Shown piece by piece: positions 24,223 to 33,230 of a stretch of 46,979 bases of DNA. Position numbers and translations under genes: made by a program. The stretch comes from Planctomycetota bacterium (GTDB taxonomy: Bacteria > Planctomycetota > MHYJ01 > JACPRB01). The stretch spans positions 1 to 46,979 of the forward strand of contig JACPRB010000106.1 of the NCBI GenBank assembly GCA_016190155.1, read 5' to 3'. Numbering within the stretch: the stretch's first letter is position 1; each line of letters starts with the position of its first letter. Below the pieces are notes generated by a model that saw only the letters and a list, made by a program, of their open reading frames with translations, had not been told where the DNA came from and made no database searches.

Positions 24223-25626
24223 ATGGACACCATTCGAGATCGGCTCACGCGCGTCCTCTCCCTTTCGAGCGGTTGGGCGGAGGCTCGATACCACAAGCGG
24301 CGCACGCGCGCCATGAGCGTCCGAAAGGGCGAGCTGACGGACATGAGCTCGAAGCACCACGAGGGCGTAGGACTGCGCGTCTTGCGCGACGGAGTGTGGG
24401 GCTTCGCCAGCACGTCGGATCTCAGCGTCGAGGGACTCACCCGCGCGCTCAAGACCGCCGAGGCCATGGCGCGCGGGCTGCAGTCGCGCAAGAAGGAGCG
24501 CAGTCGCCTCGCGCCGGCGAAGAGGCTCGCCAAGGGCGAGTTCACCGTCCCGGGCTACCACGAGCTCATGGCGATGGAGATGGAGCGCAAGCTGGACGCC
24601 GTCCGACAGAGCGAGTCGAAACTGCGGGCGGCGGCCTCGCAGATCGAATCGGCGTCCTGCGCCTACAGCGAGCTTTTCGAAGAGAAATGGATCCTCACGA
24701 CGGACGGCGCAGACGCGCACGTCTGCCTGGTGCGGCCGGAACTGCGTCTTTCCGCCTTCGCCGCGGATGGGGCGCGCCGCACCGTCGGACATGACAGCGT
24801 AGGCGCGACCGGGAGCTGGGAGTGCCTCTTCCGAAACCGGCCTCTTGAGAAGTTCGTCGACAACGCGGCGCATTCCGCCGTGGATCTCCTCAAGGCGCCC
24901 GACCCCGAGGGCGGGAAGAAGACCGTGATTCTGGCGCCCTCCATGGTCGGCCTGCTCTCGCATGAAGCCATCGGACATACGGTCGAGGCGGACTTCGTCA
25001 GCGCCGGCAGCGTCGCGCAAGGGAAGATCGGACAAGAAGTCGCGTCGCCGCTGATCACGCTGTGCGATTCGGGGGCCACCGAGCATGCCGCCGGGGCCGG
25101 CGGGCTTCTCCCGGTGGACGACGAAGGAGTGCTCACGGAACGAACCACCATCATCAAGGAAGGGCGACTCGTGAGCTATCTGCACAATCGCGAGTCCGCC
25201 GCCCGATATGACGTCGAGCCGACCGGAAACGCGCGCGCCTGGGAGTTCGGCGATGAGCCGCTCATTCGCATGCGCAATACGTACATCGAACCCGGACACA
25301 GCACGCTCGAAGAAATGATCACGGGCGTCGAGGACGGGTATTTCATCGACGGACCCGACGGAGGCCAGGCGGACGCCACCGGCGAGTTCATGTTCGGAGC
25401 CAACAAAGTGCGCCGCATTCGTGACGGGAAGCTTGCGGAGCCCGTGCAGATCGTCACGATTTCGGGGATCGCCTTCGAGGTGCTGAAGTCCGTCGATGCC
25501 GTAAGCTCGGACTTCGCGTGGGAGATGGGTGCGGGGTATTGCGGCAAGATGCAACCCGCAAGAGTCGACGCCGGCGGTCCCTACGTGCGTTGCCGAGTGC
25601 TGGTGGGAGGTCGCCAACGTGGCTGA
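24223..25626 (+). CDS. tldD: TldD-type metalloprotease
   Basis: The 467-residue protein is TldD, the catalytic half of the TldD/TldE zinc protease that trims unfolded peptides and matures some ribosomal peptides. The zinc motif HEAIGH (His247, Glu248, His252) is intact and is followed by EADF. The C-terminal GYCGKMQPARVDAGGPYVRC matches the conserved family end. The open frame starts upstream, but ATG 24223 has AGGAG in place. The tldE gene follows after 16 bases (or overlaps if GTG 25619 is used). The small exported proteins downstream could be clients, which is speculation. Confidence 0.92.
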   Translation: MDTIRDRLTRVLSLSSGWAEARYHKRRTRAMSVRKGELTDMSSKHHEGVGLRVLRDGVWGFASTSDLSVEGLTRALKTAEAMARGLQSRKKERSRLAPAKRLAKGEFTVPGYHELMAMEMERKLDAVRQSESKLRAAASQIESASCAYSELFEEKWILTTDGADAHVCLVRPELRLSAFAADGARRTVGHDSVGATGSWECLFRNRPLEKFVDNAAHSAVDLLKAPDPEGGKKTVILAPSMVGLLSHEAIGHTVEADFVSAGSVAQGKIGQEVASPLITLCDSGATEHAAGAGGLLPVDDEGVLTERTTIIKEGRLVSYLHNRESAARYDVEPTGNARAWEFGDEPLIRMRNTYIEPGHSTLEEMITGVEDGYFIDGPDGGQADATGEFMFGANKVRRIRDGKLAEPVQIVTISGIAFEVLKSVDAVSSDFAWEMGAGYCGKMQPARVDAGGPYVRCRVLVGGRQRG

Positions 25627-25642
25627 ACCGAAGGAGGAGGCT

Positions 25643-27013
25643 ATGAGCTTTCCGGAGATCGAACGGCTGGCGGCGAAATCCCAGATCATCCTGGACGAAC
25701 TCGCGCGGCTGGAGCCCTGCTCGGCCGAGATCCTTGCCTCCGAAGTGCGGGAGATGAAGATCGCCTACGAAACGAGCGACTTCACGGTTCCCGCCTCGCA
25801 CTCGACGAGCCAGTTCGGCACACGCGTCATCTCCAACGGACGCCTGGGGTTCGTGACGACGAATGCGGACGCGGAGACGGCGCTCAAGGAAAGCGCGAGA
25901 GAGGCCCAGAACCTCGCGCGGCTCTCTCCGCCCGGCGAGCATCATGTGATCGCCTCGCGCGCCCAAGGGGGACCCTCATGTCACGCGGCGCTGTTCGATC
26001 CTCTACTGGCCGGCCTGGAAGCCGACCGCGTCTTCGCGCTCGCCCAGACGCTCATCGGCGAGGCGCGCCGGGATTCGCGAATCACGGTGGATCGTGCCGA
26101 GCTGTCGATCCAGACCCAATACCGAACGATCATCAACTCCGACGGCGTGCGCCATTCGTCCGCTCAGACGATCGCGTGGTGGTTCGCCATGGGGATGGCC
26201 AAGGAGGGCGGCGAGGTGACCAGCTTCGATTACGAGACGGGAGTCGTCTCGCACCTTTCCCGGATGGAATCCGAGATCGCCTCCACCATGGCGAAGTTCC
26301 GCGCCGGCGTGCTGGGGAGTCTCGGAGCGCGGCGTGGCGAGAGTTATAAGGGCCTGCTGCTGCTGACGCCGGAAGCGGTCGCCGATCTCATTCTTTCGTG
26401 CGTCGCTTACAACTGCAACGGCCTTCGCCAGCAGGAAGGCGCGAGCTCTTGGAAGGGCAAACTCGGCGAGACGGTGACCAGCGACCTCCTGAGCGTCAGC
26501 GAGGATCCGGCGGACGCCGAGCGACCCGAAGGATGGAGGCCCTTCGACCGCGAAGGGATCCCGACGGCCCGCCACGATCTCCTGAAGGCCGGTCGCCTGT
26601 CGTTCGTGGGGCACAATTGCTTCAGCGCCCATCGCGGGAAAACCAGTCCGACCGGAAACGCCTCCGGAGGGCCGCGCAGCGTGCCTGGCGTCGGTTTCGC
26701 CAATCTCTCCCTGACGGGCACCCGGACCGTTCCGGAGGTCGAGCTCTTCACGCGTCTGGGACAGGGGCTCGTGCTCAAGCGATTCAGCGGGAACCGGGAC
26801 GATGTCTCAGGCAACGCCTCGGGCGTGGCGAAGAATTCCACCTGGGTTCGCGGCGGGGCACGGGCGCACGCCGTACGGGAAGCCATGGTGGCCGGTAATC
26901 TCTTCGACATGATGAATCGGGTCGTGGCGGTGGGGAGCGAGCTGCATCCGGTCGCGGACGGCGCGCGGGTCCCGTATCTCCTGCTGGACGGCGCCAGCGT
27001 CACGTGCGCGTAA
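25643..27013 (+). CDS. pmbA: TldE/PmbA-type metalloprotease partner
   Basis: The 456-residue protein is the TldE (PmbA) partner, which lacks its own zinc site. It shows ISNGRLGFVTTN, SFDYETG, YKGLLLLTPEAVADLILSC where TldD has its HExxxH, the glycine-rich TSPTGNASGGPRSVPG and the C-terminal MMNRVVAVGSE with VPYLLLDGASVT. ATG 25643 follows AAGGAGGAGG; GTG 25619 in the same frame would overlap tldD. The heterodimer with TldD is expected from the gene pairing. Confidence 0.9.
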   Translation: MSFPEIERLAAKSQIILDELARLEPCSAEILASEVREMKIAYETSDFTVPASHSTSQFGTRVISNGRLGFVTTNADAETALKESAREAQNLARLSPPGEHHVIASRAQGGPSCHAALFDPLLAGLEADRVFALAQTLIGEARRDSRITVDRAELSIQTQYRTIINSDGVRHSSAQTIAWWFAMGMAKEGGEVTSFDYETGVVSHLSRMESEIASTMAKFRAGVLGSLGARRGESYKGLLLLTPEAVADLILSCVAYNCNGLRQQEGASSWKGKLGETVTSDLLSVSEDPADAERPEGWRPFDREGIPTARHDLLKAGRLSFVGHNCFSAHRGKTSPTGNASGGPRSVPGVGFANLSLTGTRTVPEVELFTRLGQGLVLKRFSGNRDDVSGNASGVAKNSTWVRGGARAHAVREAMVAGNLFDMMNRVVAVGSELHPVADGARVPYLLLDGASVTCA

Positions 27014-27170
27014 CGGGCCAGACCCCATCGAGGTTAGTTATTAGTTAACCTGGTTCAAATTATATTTGATATCGGGGCCGGCGGCCGGCATACTGGATCG
27101 GTTGCTTTGTGTTTCTTTGGACCGCGCCCCGGCCTCGAGGCTCGCGGGCGCATGCCGAAAGGAGAAGGGT

Positions 27171-27650
27171 ATGATCCGTGTTGCCACGGCCCTCCTGCTG
27201 GCCGCCGGCGTGCTGGCGCTCTTCGCCGCCGACTCCGCCGCCGTCAGCGTGCAACCCAGCCAGTACGTGACCAAGCTCACCGACGAGCAGAAGCAGGAGC
27301 TCTTCAAGATGCTCCTCGCCCAGGCGTACACGCCCACGACCGCGGTGCAGGCCGTCGACCGCGCGATCGTCCTCAATGTGTCGGGCCTGAAGAGCGTGAC
27401 CATCGGCGTCGGAGAAGACGAGCCCGGCGAACTCCCTCCGCCCCTCGTGTGGGCCGTCACGGGACACCAAGAGATCGAGAAAGATCCGTACCTCTACACC
27501 TGGCGAGGCGACGGTTTCTACAAGTCCTCGCCTTCATACAAGATGCGCGCGAGCTGGGGCACCGCCCTCGTCTTCGAGGGCACCAAGTCCGTCAAGGTCC
27601 CGATGAAACTGTCGCTCGATCTCACCTTCACCTCGGGAGGCACGTACTGA
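27171..27650 (+). CDS. Hypothetical secreted protein
   Basis: The 159-residue protein has a Sec signal peptide (MIRVATALLLAAGVLALFAA, cleavage probably after DSAA). The mature part starts with a helix (TDEQKQELFKMLLAQAY) and continues with beta-rich sequence (YLYTWRGDGFYKSSPSYK, VPMKLSLDLTFTSGG). I do not recognise it. GGAGA precedes ATG 27171. The 27014-27170 gap before it contains only an AT-rich stretch near 27055-27070 that could serve as its promoter. The next gene begins one base after the stop, so the two form a pair. Confidence 0.65.
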   Translation: MIRVATALLLAAGVLALFAADSAAVSVQPSQYVTKLTDEQKQELFKMLLAQAYTPTTAVQAVDRAIVLNVSGLKSVTIGVGEDEPGELPPPLVWAVTGHQEIEKDPYLYTWRGDGFYKSSPSYKMRASWGTALVFEGTKSVKVPMKLSLDLTFTSGGTY

Positions 27651-27651
27651 C

Positions 27652-28158
27652 ATGGATACGCGCTTCGTCTCCGCCATCGCCTTCACCATCCTCGGGGCCG
27701 CGTCCATGCTGCTTACGCTGAGCGTGACCTTGCACGCCGCCCCAGCGGCTCGGCCGACCGTCGCCCCGGCCGAACCTCCACGGCGTGGCGCTCCCCTTCC
27801 CGCCGCGCCCGAACCCGGCATCGTGCTGGCCTCCGCCATCCACCGCCCGACGACGCCGGCGCCGGAGCGCCCGACGAATCCGAAGCCGATCACGCCGGAA
27901 CAGATTCATGAGGTACAGTCCAGATTGGCGCGCATGTTGGCCGCCGAACTCGGCTTGACCGATGCCCTGGCGACTCAGTTCATCGACGATTACCTGTCCT
28001 TCATCGATTCCGTTCTCGATGTCGACATCGGCGTTCATGGTCATTCGGCCGCCGCCACTTTGATCCATCAACGTCGCAGGGAGTTCGAGGCCCGCGCGGG
28101 CAACTACCTCACTTCGGAGCAAATCGCCCATCTCAGGGAACTTCTCGACGAGCGGTAG
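27652..28158 (+). CDS. Hypothetical membrane-anchored protein
   Basis: The 168-residue protein has one N-terminal transmembrane helix (about 8-30), a Pro/Ala-rich linker of about 45 residues (PAARPTVAPAEPPRRGAPLP) and a helical domain at 80-168 (QIHEVQSRLARMLAAELGLTD, FEARAGNYLTSEQIAHLREL). The compact helical C-terminus recalls Spy- or CpxP-like sensing domains, but no motif confirms that. It is coupled to the preceding secreted protein and converges on the kinase gene. Confidence 0.6.
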   Translation: MDTRFVSAIAFTILGAASMLLTLSVTLHAAPAARPTVAPAEPPRRGAPLPAAPEPGIVLASAIHRPTTPAPERPTNPKPITPEQIHEVQSRLARMLAAELGLTDALATQFIDDYLSFIDSVLDVDIGVHGHSAAATLIHQRRREFEARAGNYLTSEQIAHLRELLDER

Positions 28159-28179
28159 CGCGCGGAAGCCGTCGATCCG

Positions 28180-31083
28180 TCAGGGTTTCGGGACGGCGAC
28201 GATCCGGAAGCCGTTCCACAGTTGGCGCGTCTGTCCCGCCACCTCATAGCTGGCGCAGCGGAAACTGCGATCGACCTTCCAACCGAACCAGCCTCCCCGG
28301 ACGACGTGAAGATCGAGCTCGTCTTGCCAATCGAAGCACCACTCCGCCACGTTCCCGGCCATGTCGTACGCGCCGTAGGGAGAGACATCGAAGGAAACGG
28401 AGCCCACGCGAGCCGGGATCTTCATGAAGGTAAGAAGCGGTTCGGCCGGAGAGAAGGCCCCGACCGTGAATCTCCAGTCGAAGGCCTCGCCCCAGGGGAA
28501 CGCCCTGCCATCCACCCCGCGCGCGGCCTTCTCCCATTCCACCGAAGTCGGCAACCGATACGTCCACCGCGTGCTCTTCCGGGTGAGCTCCTCGCAGTAT
28601 CGAACGGCGTCCTCCCACAAGATCCATCGAACGGGCAGATCCTTGAGACTTGCCGGCGCGGAATACACGCCGTTCTCGCGATCGAGATCGAGATCGCGAT
28701 GGCCCTTCCATCGGGCCGGATAATGACTCTCCGCCTCGTTGCGCGGCAGTTCCGTGAGGAACCGCGCGTACTGCGCGTACGTCACCTCCCATTTCGATAT
28801 GAAAAAATCTCCCGCCCACTGCACGCTCGGATAGCGGGCCCTCATCGCCCGCGGATCTCCATAGATGAACGTTCCGGCGGGCACAGGGACGAATCCCTCG
28901 CCGAGCTCCGCGAGATCCTCCTCCCGGTACAAGCGCACCGTCAACTCCAGCGCCCTTCCTCGCGGCGCCAGGACGGGCAGACGCGTCTCCCGGCAGCCGA
29001 GGCTCTGCAGAAGGAGAACTCCGCTCCCGCTGGGAATCGAGACGTCGCGCAGTGGCGTCACACCGAGAGCTCGCCCCACCCCTTCGATGAGCCGTCCATC
29101 GTGATCTTCGACAGTGAGCCGATATTCCACCTGCGCTCCGGGCGGGTCGCTCCTCAGACGAAGCACCCCCGGCTCGCGCAAGCGCGGATCGCCCTGCGCC
29201 TCCAGCAGCGTCCTGAGGAGCGCGGCTTCATCGCTCATCTGTCTCTCCGCCAGGAGGAACCGCTCCCACGTCGCGTCCCGCGCCAGCGCCTTCGCCTCCG
29301 GATGTTCATGAACGAGCCCCACGACCTTGTTGCACTCCTCCAGGACGCGCGTCATGCATTGTCCCAAACGATCAAGCTCCTCCTTGCGCTCACGCTCCAT
29401 TTCGCGCTGCGCCGCCGGCGTTACGTTCGTCGACTCCGCCAATCGGCTCTCGACCTGGTCGACTCGCTCGATCGTCCGCCGGAACTTCTTGAAGGCCTCT
29501 CGAGCCGATTCCAGGCTCTGTTCCACTCGCGCCTGACGCAGGGCGGTCGACACGGTGATGAACGCCGCGACGACGACCAGCGACGTCGTCGCGACGGCCG
29601 ATACGCCCGGGTGACGTTTCGCCCAGGCCCACACCCGCTCCCCGAGCCGCGGGCGGCGAGCGAGCACCGGCTCGCCGCGCAGATGTCGATCGATGTCGTC
29701 CGCAAGTTCCTTCGCCGATGCGTACCTCTTCGAAGGCTGCTTATGAAGCGCCTTGAGCGTGATCGTCTCGACGTCCCTCGGCACGGCCGGATTGCGTTGC
29801 CGAGGCGGAACGGGCTCCTTCTTGAGGACGTCGTGCAGGACGCGGTAGGGGTCCAACCCGTCGAAGGGAGGCGCGCCGACCATCTGCTCGTACAGCGTGG
29901 CGCCGAGCGAATACACGTCGCACAAAACGTCGTCCGGGTGCCGCGCCCCCCGCGCCCGCTCCGGAGCCATGTACATGGGCGTTCCGACCACGTCTCCCGA
30001 CCGCGTGAGGTCCGACCTTCTCGTCAGCGACCGGGCCAGCCCGAAATCCATGACGTGCGGCCGCTGGTCGGTCCCGATCATGACGTTGGAGGGTTTGAGA
30101 TCTCGATGCGCAACTCCCTGCTCATGCGCGTAGTGCACCGCCCTCGCCACGTCGCGCAGAACCTCGAGCGCCCTCCGGATCGGAAGATTCGCGTCCCGCA
30201 GCAGCCGCCCCTCGATGAATTCCATGACGATCGCGTGGCGGTCGCGGAGTTCTCCGGCTTCGTACACCGTCACGATGTTCGGATGCCGCAGCCGCGCCGC
30301 GCTGTGCGCCTCGCGCAGAAACCGCCGGACGTCCTCGTCTTGTTGCGCGGGATCGCCGGAGGTCTTGATGAACTTGATCGCCACCCAGCGTCCCAGATGG
30401 CGATCCCACGCTTTCCACACGGTGCCCATCCCGCCGCTTCCCACGCACCGCACGAGTACGAACTTGCCGCACTCGCGATCCGGAAGCGACTCGACGGCCC
30501 GCACCTCCTCGGGTGGCTCGATCGGCTCCCGGCGCATCGCGTTGAACGTCTCCGGATCGACCAACGGATGTCCGCAGTCGGGGCATGTCAGCGGTTTCGC
30601 TCCGGGATCTCCGCCGGGCGAATGGACGGCGCCGCAGGCCGAACAGCGAAGCGCGGACGGGCTCATGTACCTTAGCGCGTCGACCAGGGCGTCACGAGAC
30701 AGCGCGCCCATTTCCACCAGAATGTCTCCCAGCCGGCGGGGTTCCCCCCTTTCCAGCGCGGCCTCCCGCGCGCGGAACGCCTCCGCCAGGCGCGGCTCCT
30801 CGACCGATCCTCGAGCCGCCAGCACCCGCGCCATCGCTTCGTCGCTCTTGCGAATCTCCTCGAAGCGTCCGATCACATGCCGGTGCCGGCGACGGTCTTC
30901 CTTGAGGTGCCGCATCTGCGAGTCATCGATCAATCCCCGGGCCAGCAATCGGCTCGCCAGAGATTCCTCGTCCGTTTCCCCGGCCCGCCCCTCCCGCTCG
31001 TCGAGCAGTCTTCGAGCGTCTTCTTCCGTGACCCAGCCGCGCCGCACGGCAAGATCGGCGATCAGCCGATCCGTCTGGTGCAT
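28180..31083 (-). CDS. Ser/Thr protein kinase fused to formylglycine-generating-enzyme-like (SUMF1) domain
   Basis: The 967-residue protein combines several parts. Residues 1-140 carry two short helical repeats (RGWVTEEDARRLLDE, MGALSRDALVDALRYM). A four-Cys zinc ribbon follows (Cys147, Cys150, Cys167, Cys170). The Hanks-type kinase (about 206-475) is complete: GSGGMG loop (216-221), Lys237, HRDLKPSN with Asp328, DFG with Asp346, and APE. A transmembrane helix (about 494-514) and an extracytoplasmic coiled coil (520-600) follow. A PEGA-like region (about 640-700) precedes a C-terminal FGE-sulfatase/SUMF1 fold (about 725-965: GTFIYGD, WEVTYAQYARFL, YRLPTSVEWEKAARG, YDMAGNVAEWC, VVRGGWFG, NGFRIV). 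In this fusion type the C-terminal fold usually serves as an outside sensor or binding domain. TATACT at 31105-31110 is a possible -10. Confidence 0.92.
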   Translation of the reverse strand: MHQTDRLIADLAVRRGWVTEEDARRLLDEREGRAGETDEESLASRLLARGLIDDSQMRHLKEDRRRHRHVIGRFEEIRKSDEAMARVLAARGSVEEPRLAEAFRAREAALERGEPRRLGDILVEMGALSRDALVDALRYMSPSALRCSACGAVHSPGGDPGAKPLTCPDCGHPLVDPETFNAMRREPIEPPEEVRAVESLPDRECGKFVLVRCVGSGGMGTVWKAWDRHLGRWVAIKFIKTSGDPAQQDEDVRRFLREAHSAARLRHPNIVTVYEAGELRDRHAIVMEFIEGRLLRDANLPIRRALEVLRDVARAVHYAHEQGVAHRDLKPSNVMIGTDQRPHVMDFGLARSLTRRSDLTRSGDVVGTPMYMAPERARGARHPDDVLCDVYSLGATLYEQMVGAPPFDGLDPYRVLHDVLKKEPVPPRQRNPAVPRDVETITLKALHKQPSKRYASAKELADDIDRHLRGEPVLARRPRLGERVWAWAKRHPGVSAVATTSLVVVAAFITVSTALRQARVEQSLESAREAFKKFRRTIERVDQVESRLAESTNVTPAAQREMERERKEELDRLGQCMTRVLEECNKVVGLVHEHPEAKALARDATWERFLLAERQMSDEAALLRTLLEAQGDPRLREPGVLRLRSDPPGAQVEYRLTVEDHDGRLIEGVGRALGVTPLRDVSIPSGSGVLLLQSLGCRETRLPVLAPRGRALELTVRLYREEDLAELGEGFVPVPAGTFIYGDPRAMRARYPSVQWAGDFFISKWEVTYAQYARFLTELPRNEAESHYPARWKGHRDLDLDRENGVYSAPASLKDLPVRWILWEDAVRYCEELTRKSTRWTYRLPTSVEWEKAARGVDGRAFPWGEAFDWRFTVGAFSPAEPLLTFMKIPARVGSVSFDVSPYGAYDMAGNVAEWCFDWQDELDLHVVRGGWFGWKVDRSFRCASYEVAGQTRQLWNGFRIVAVPKP

Positions 31084-31170
31084 GAGTCATCGACCATCAG
31101 ATCCAGTATAACCTGAACTGTGTTTTGCGGCACGGGAACGTGGAGCGAACCCGCGATGTCGACGGGGCGC

Positions 31171-31968
31171 TCACCCGCGCCTTCGCACGGCGGTGACCAC
31201 CAGGGCCGTGATCCCGACGGCCCCTAAGAGGAAGACGCCCGCGGCGGCGATGCCCCGGGCGAGCGGAGGCAGCGGCCGGAACAGCGAGGCCACGCGCGCC
31301 ATGAACCAAAGCGGCGGCACCTGACGGCGTACGTCGCGCACGGCGGTCCGGCCGGCCTGAGTCAGCACCTCGGCCATCGAGCCCACGCCGCGCAGCATCG
31401 GTACGACCTTCGACGTGTCTTCGCCCACGCGGCGTGCCGGCACCATCGTCACTTCTTCCAGCGCGCGCCGCAGAGGGCGCTCCTCGTTGCCCCACAGAGC
31501 GCGGAAGATGACGATCCCGGCGCCGTCGACGAGATAGGCCGAGTTCGGTTTGGCGTCCATCGCTTGATGAAACGTCCCTTCGATGTCGTCCACCGCCACG
31601 GTCCACGGAATCTCGTCGCGCCGCTGATACTGGCGCGCGTGTTCGAGCTTCCGCTCGAACGTCTCCGGTTGCGGGTATCGCTCGCCCGGGTGGGCTTCCC
31701 GCACATACACGGTGAGGAAAGCGATATGAGTTCCGAATTGCTCGTAGAGCCGCTTCAGCACGGAAGCGGCGCTGGCGGTCATCGGTCAGGTGATCGACGC
31801 GAACAAGATAAGCAAGGGCCTTCCAGCGAAGTCTCTTTTCCGGACGTGCCCATCCTGGGTCGTGGCCAAAGTGAAGTCCGGCAACTCCTGCCCGATGCCG
31901 GGTCCGCCGGCGAAGTCCATCTCCTCGACCAGGAGTTCGCGTTCGAAGTGGGGATAGCGGTATTCCAT
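31171..31968 (-). CDS. Selenocysteine redoxin/deiodinase-like protein with C-terminal membrane helix
   Basis: The frame reads through TGA at 31786-31788 (codon 61). Before it stands a thioredoxin-fold start (GIGQELPDFTLATTQDG, then PLLILFASIT). After it comes PMTASAASVLKRLYEQFG and the hallmark deiodinase-like stretch FLTVYVREAHPGERYPQPETF, then IPWTVAVDDIEGTFH, PNSAYLVDG and FRALWGNE. Cys-containing relatives have CP where this has UGA-Pro; iodothyronine deiodinases have Sec there. With selenocysteine the protein is 265 residues, ending in a membrane helix (about 240-258). ATG 31968 has GGAGG upstream. Without readthrough neither half is functional. The likely role is a thiol-dependent reductase or peroxidase; the substrate is unknown. 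Confidence 0.88.
31749..31770 (-). promoter_or_regulatory. Candidate bacterial SECIS element
   Basis: On the minus strand GCCGCUUC pairs perfectly with GAAGCGGC (8 bp) around the six-base loop CGUGCU. The loop starts 23 bases after the UGA and has G-U near its 5' side, as bacterial SECIS loops do. Confidence 0.65.
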
Positions 31969-32459
31969 CGCCCTGCCTCCTTCCGCACCCCGCACCCATG
32001 CCCTGCGGTAATGGAGGCGCCACGGAGTCGAAAATCAAGAGAGACGCCACGAAGCGCGCAGAATCTCCAGTAGATCCCACGATTCACTCCGAAAGACCGA
32101 CCGCAGAGCGGGCAGAGGGTTCGGAGAGGACGCAGAGCCGTCTTCTTGAAGAATTATCAGCGTTCTTCTTCGCGATCTCAGCGGCCTGCGGCCAATTCGT
32201 CATTCGTGCGCACCAAAGGCACTTCGTGGAACCTACCGCAGAATCTCCTAGAGGAATCGCGACCGACCCAGTATCAGAAGGGAAGAAAGAAGTTTCGCGC
32301 GCCCTTGACGCTCGTTAGCCCGACCGCAAGGCCGCGCAATCGGCGCGCCTCCCGGGTATTGTGAAGCCGCCTTGGGAGGCGCGCTTTCTTTTCCGCAACG
32401 GGTTCCCCCTTCGGCTCCAGCGGTCGCTTCCCACGGAGCTTCGGAGCGGTTCGGCGCGC
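31969..32459. other. 491-base intergenic region with repeats, no gene
   Basis: No supported coding sequence lies here. About 32103-32137 on the plus strand has four spaced GCAGAG or GGAGAG words, and 32343-32392 has a strong inverted repeat (next entry). The promoter of the selenoprotein gene should lie in the lower part; I see no convincing core element. Confidence 0.6.
32343..32392 (+). terminator. 11-bp inverted repeat with plus-strand T-run
   Basis: GCGCGCCTCCC (32343-32353) pairs with GGGAGGCGCGC (32374-32384) around a 20-base loop, then TTTCTTTT. The T-run is on the plus strand, although no plus-strand gene precedes it. On the minus strand the stem lies 75 bases past the end of the Ehr operon and may block 3' decay of that message. 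Confidence 0.45.
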
Positions 32460-33230
32460 TTAGCGCAAGTCGGAGGTTGGGATTTGCCCCAGCATGCGCA
32501 GCAGCCCGTCCAGAATCGTCAGCGGATGCGGAGGACACCCCGGCACGTACAGATCCACCGGAATCGAGCTTGACGCGCCGTTGAGCGCCTCCGGATGATC
32601 CGCGTACGGCCCGCCCGAGATCGCGCACGCCCCCACCGCGATCACGATCTTCGGGGTCGGCACCGCTTCGTACGTCTTCTGTAGGGCCAGCTTCATGTTC
32701 GCCGTCACCGGCCCCGTGATCAGGAGCCCGTCCGCATGCCGCGGCGACGCCACAAACTGGATCCCGAACCGACCCAGATCGAAGACCACCGTGTTGAGCA
32801 CGTTGACGTCCGCCTCGCAGGCGTTGCACCCGCCCGCGCTGACCTGCCGCAGCTTCAGCGATCGCCCGAAGAGCCGCCGAGCCTCCTCATCGAGCGCCTT
32901 CGCCAACGTGGGCGCCTCACCCGTGACCATCAGATCCTCGCGAGCGCTCGCGGCCAACCGATGGTCCTGACCGAATCGGATCGCCCCCCGGGGACAAGCA
33001 TTCGTGCACTCCGTGCAGAAGAGGCATCGCCCAAGATCGAGCTTCACGCCTCCGCCCACGACGATCGCGCCCGTGGGGCAAACCTCCGCGCACTCGCGGC
33101 ATCCTTCCACGCACTTGCCCGCCTCGATGATCGGCCGACCTCGAAAGCGATCCGGCATCGCCGGCACCGAGCGAGGAAAGTCCGTCGTTCGATGGCCCTG
33201 CCGGATTCGCGCCAGCAATTCGTTCCACAT
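32460..33230 (-). CDS. Ferredoxin-NuoB fusion, HyfI/HycG-like small subunit of Ehr-type complex
   Basis: The 256-residue protein joins two [4Fe-4S] ferredoxin motifs (NuoI/HycF-like; Cys40/44/47/51, where the first spacing is three residues and not two, and Cys69/72/75/79) to a NuoB-like domain. The latter has the N2-type cluster cysteines in SAGGCNACEAD, VGACAISGG and VPGCPPHP. It is the electron-transfer small subunit of the membrane complex encoded upstream. ATG 33230 overlaps the stop of the large subunit (TGATG), so I use it and not the longer open frame. It is the last gene of the operon. Confidence 0.9.
   Translation of the reverse strand: MWNELLARIRQGHRTTDFPRSVPAMPDRFRGRPIIEAGKCVEGCRECAEVCPTGAIVVGGGVKLDLGRCLFCTECTNACPRGAIRFGQDHRLAASAREDLMVTGEAPTLAKALDEEARRLFGRSLKLRQVSAGGCNACEADVNVLNTVVFDLGRFGIQFVASPRHADGLLITGPVTANMKLALQKTYEAVPTPKIVIAVGACAISGGPYADHPEALNGASSSIPVDLYVPGCPPHPLTILDGLLRMLGQIPTSDLR

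Noticed and set aside
28222-30675. An 817-codon open frame opposite the kinase gene
   Set aside because: It is Arg/Pro-rich shadow sequence without motifs, while the other strand encodes a complete kinase fusion.
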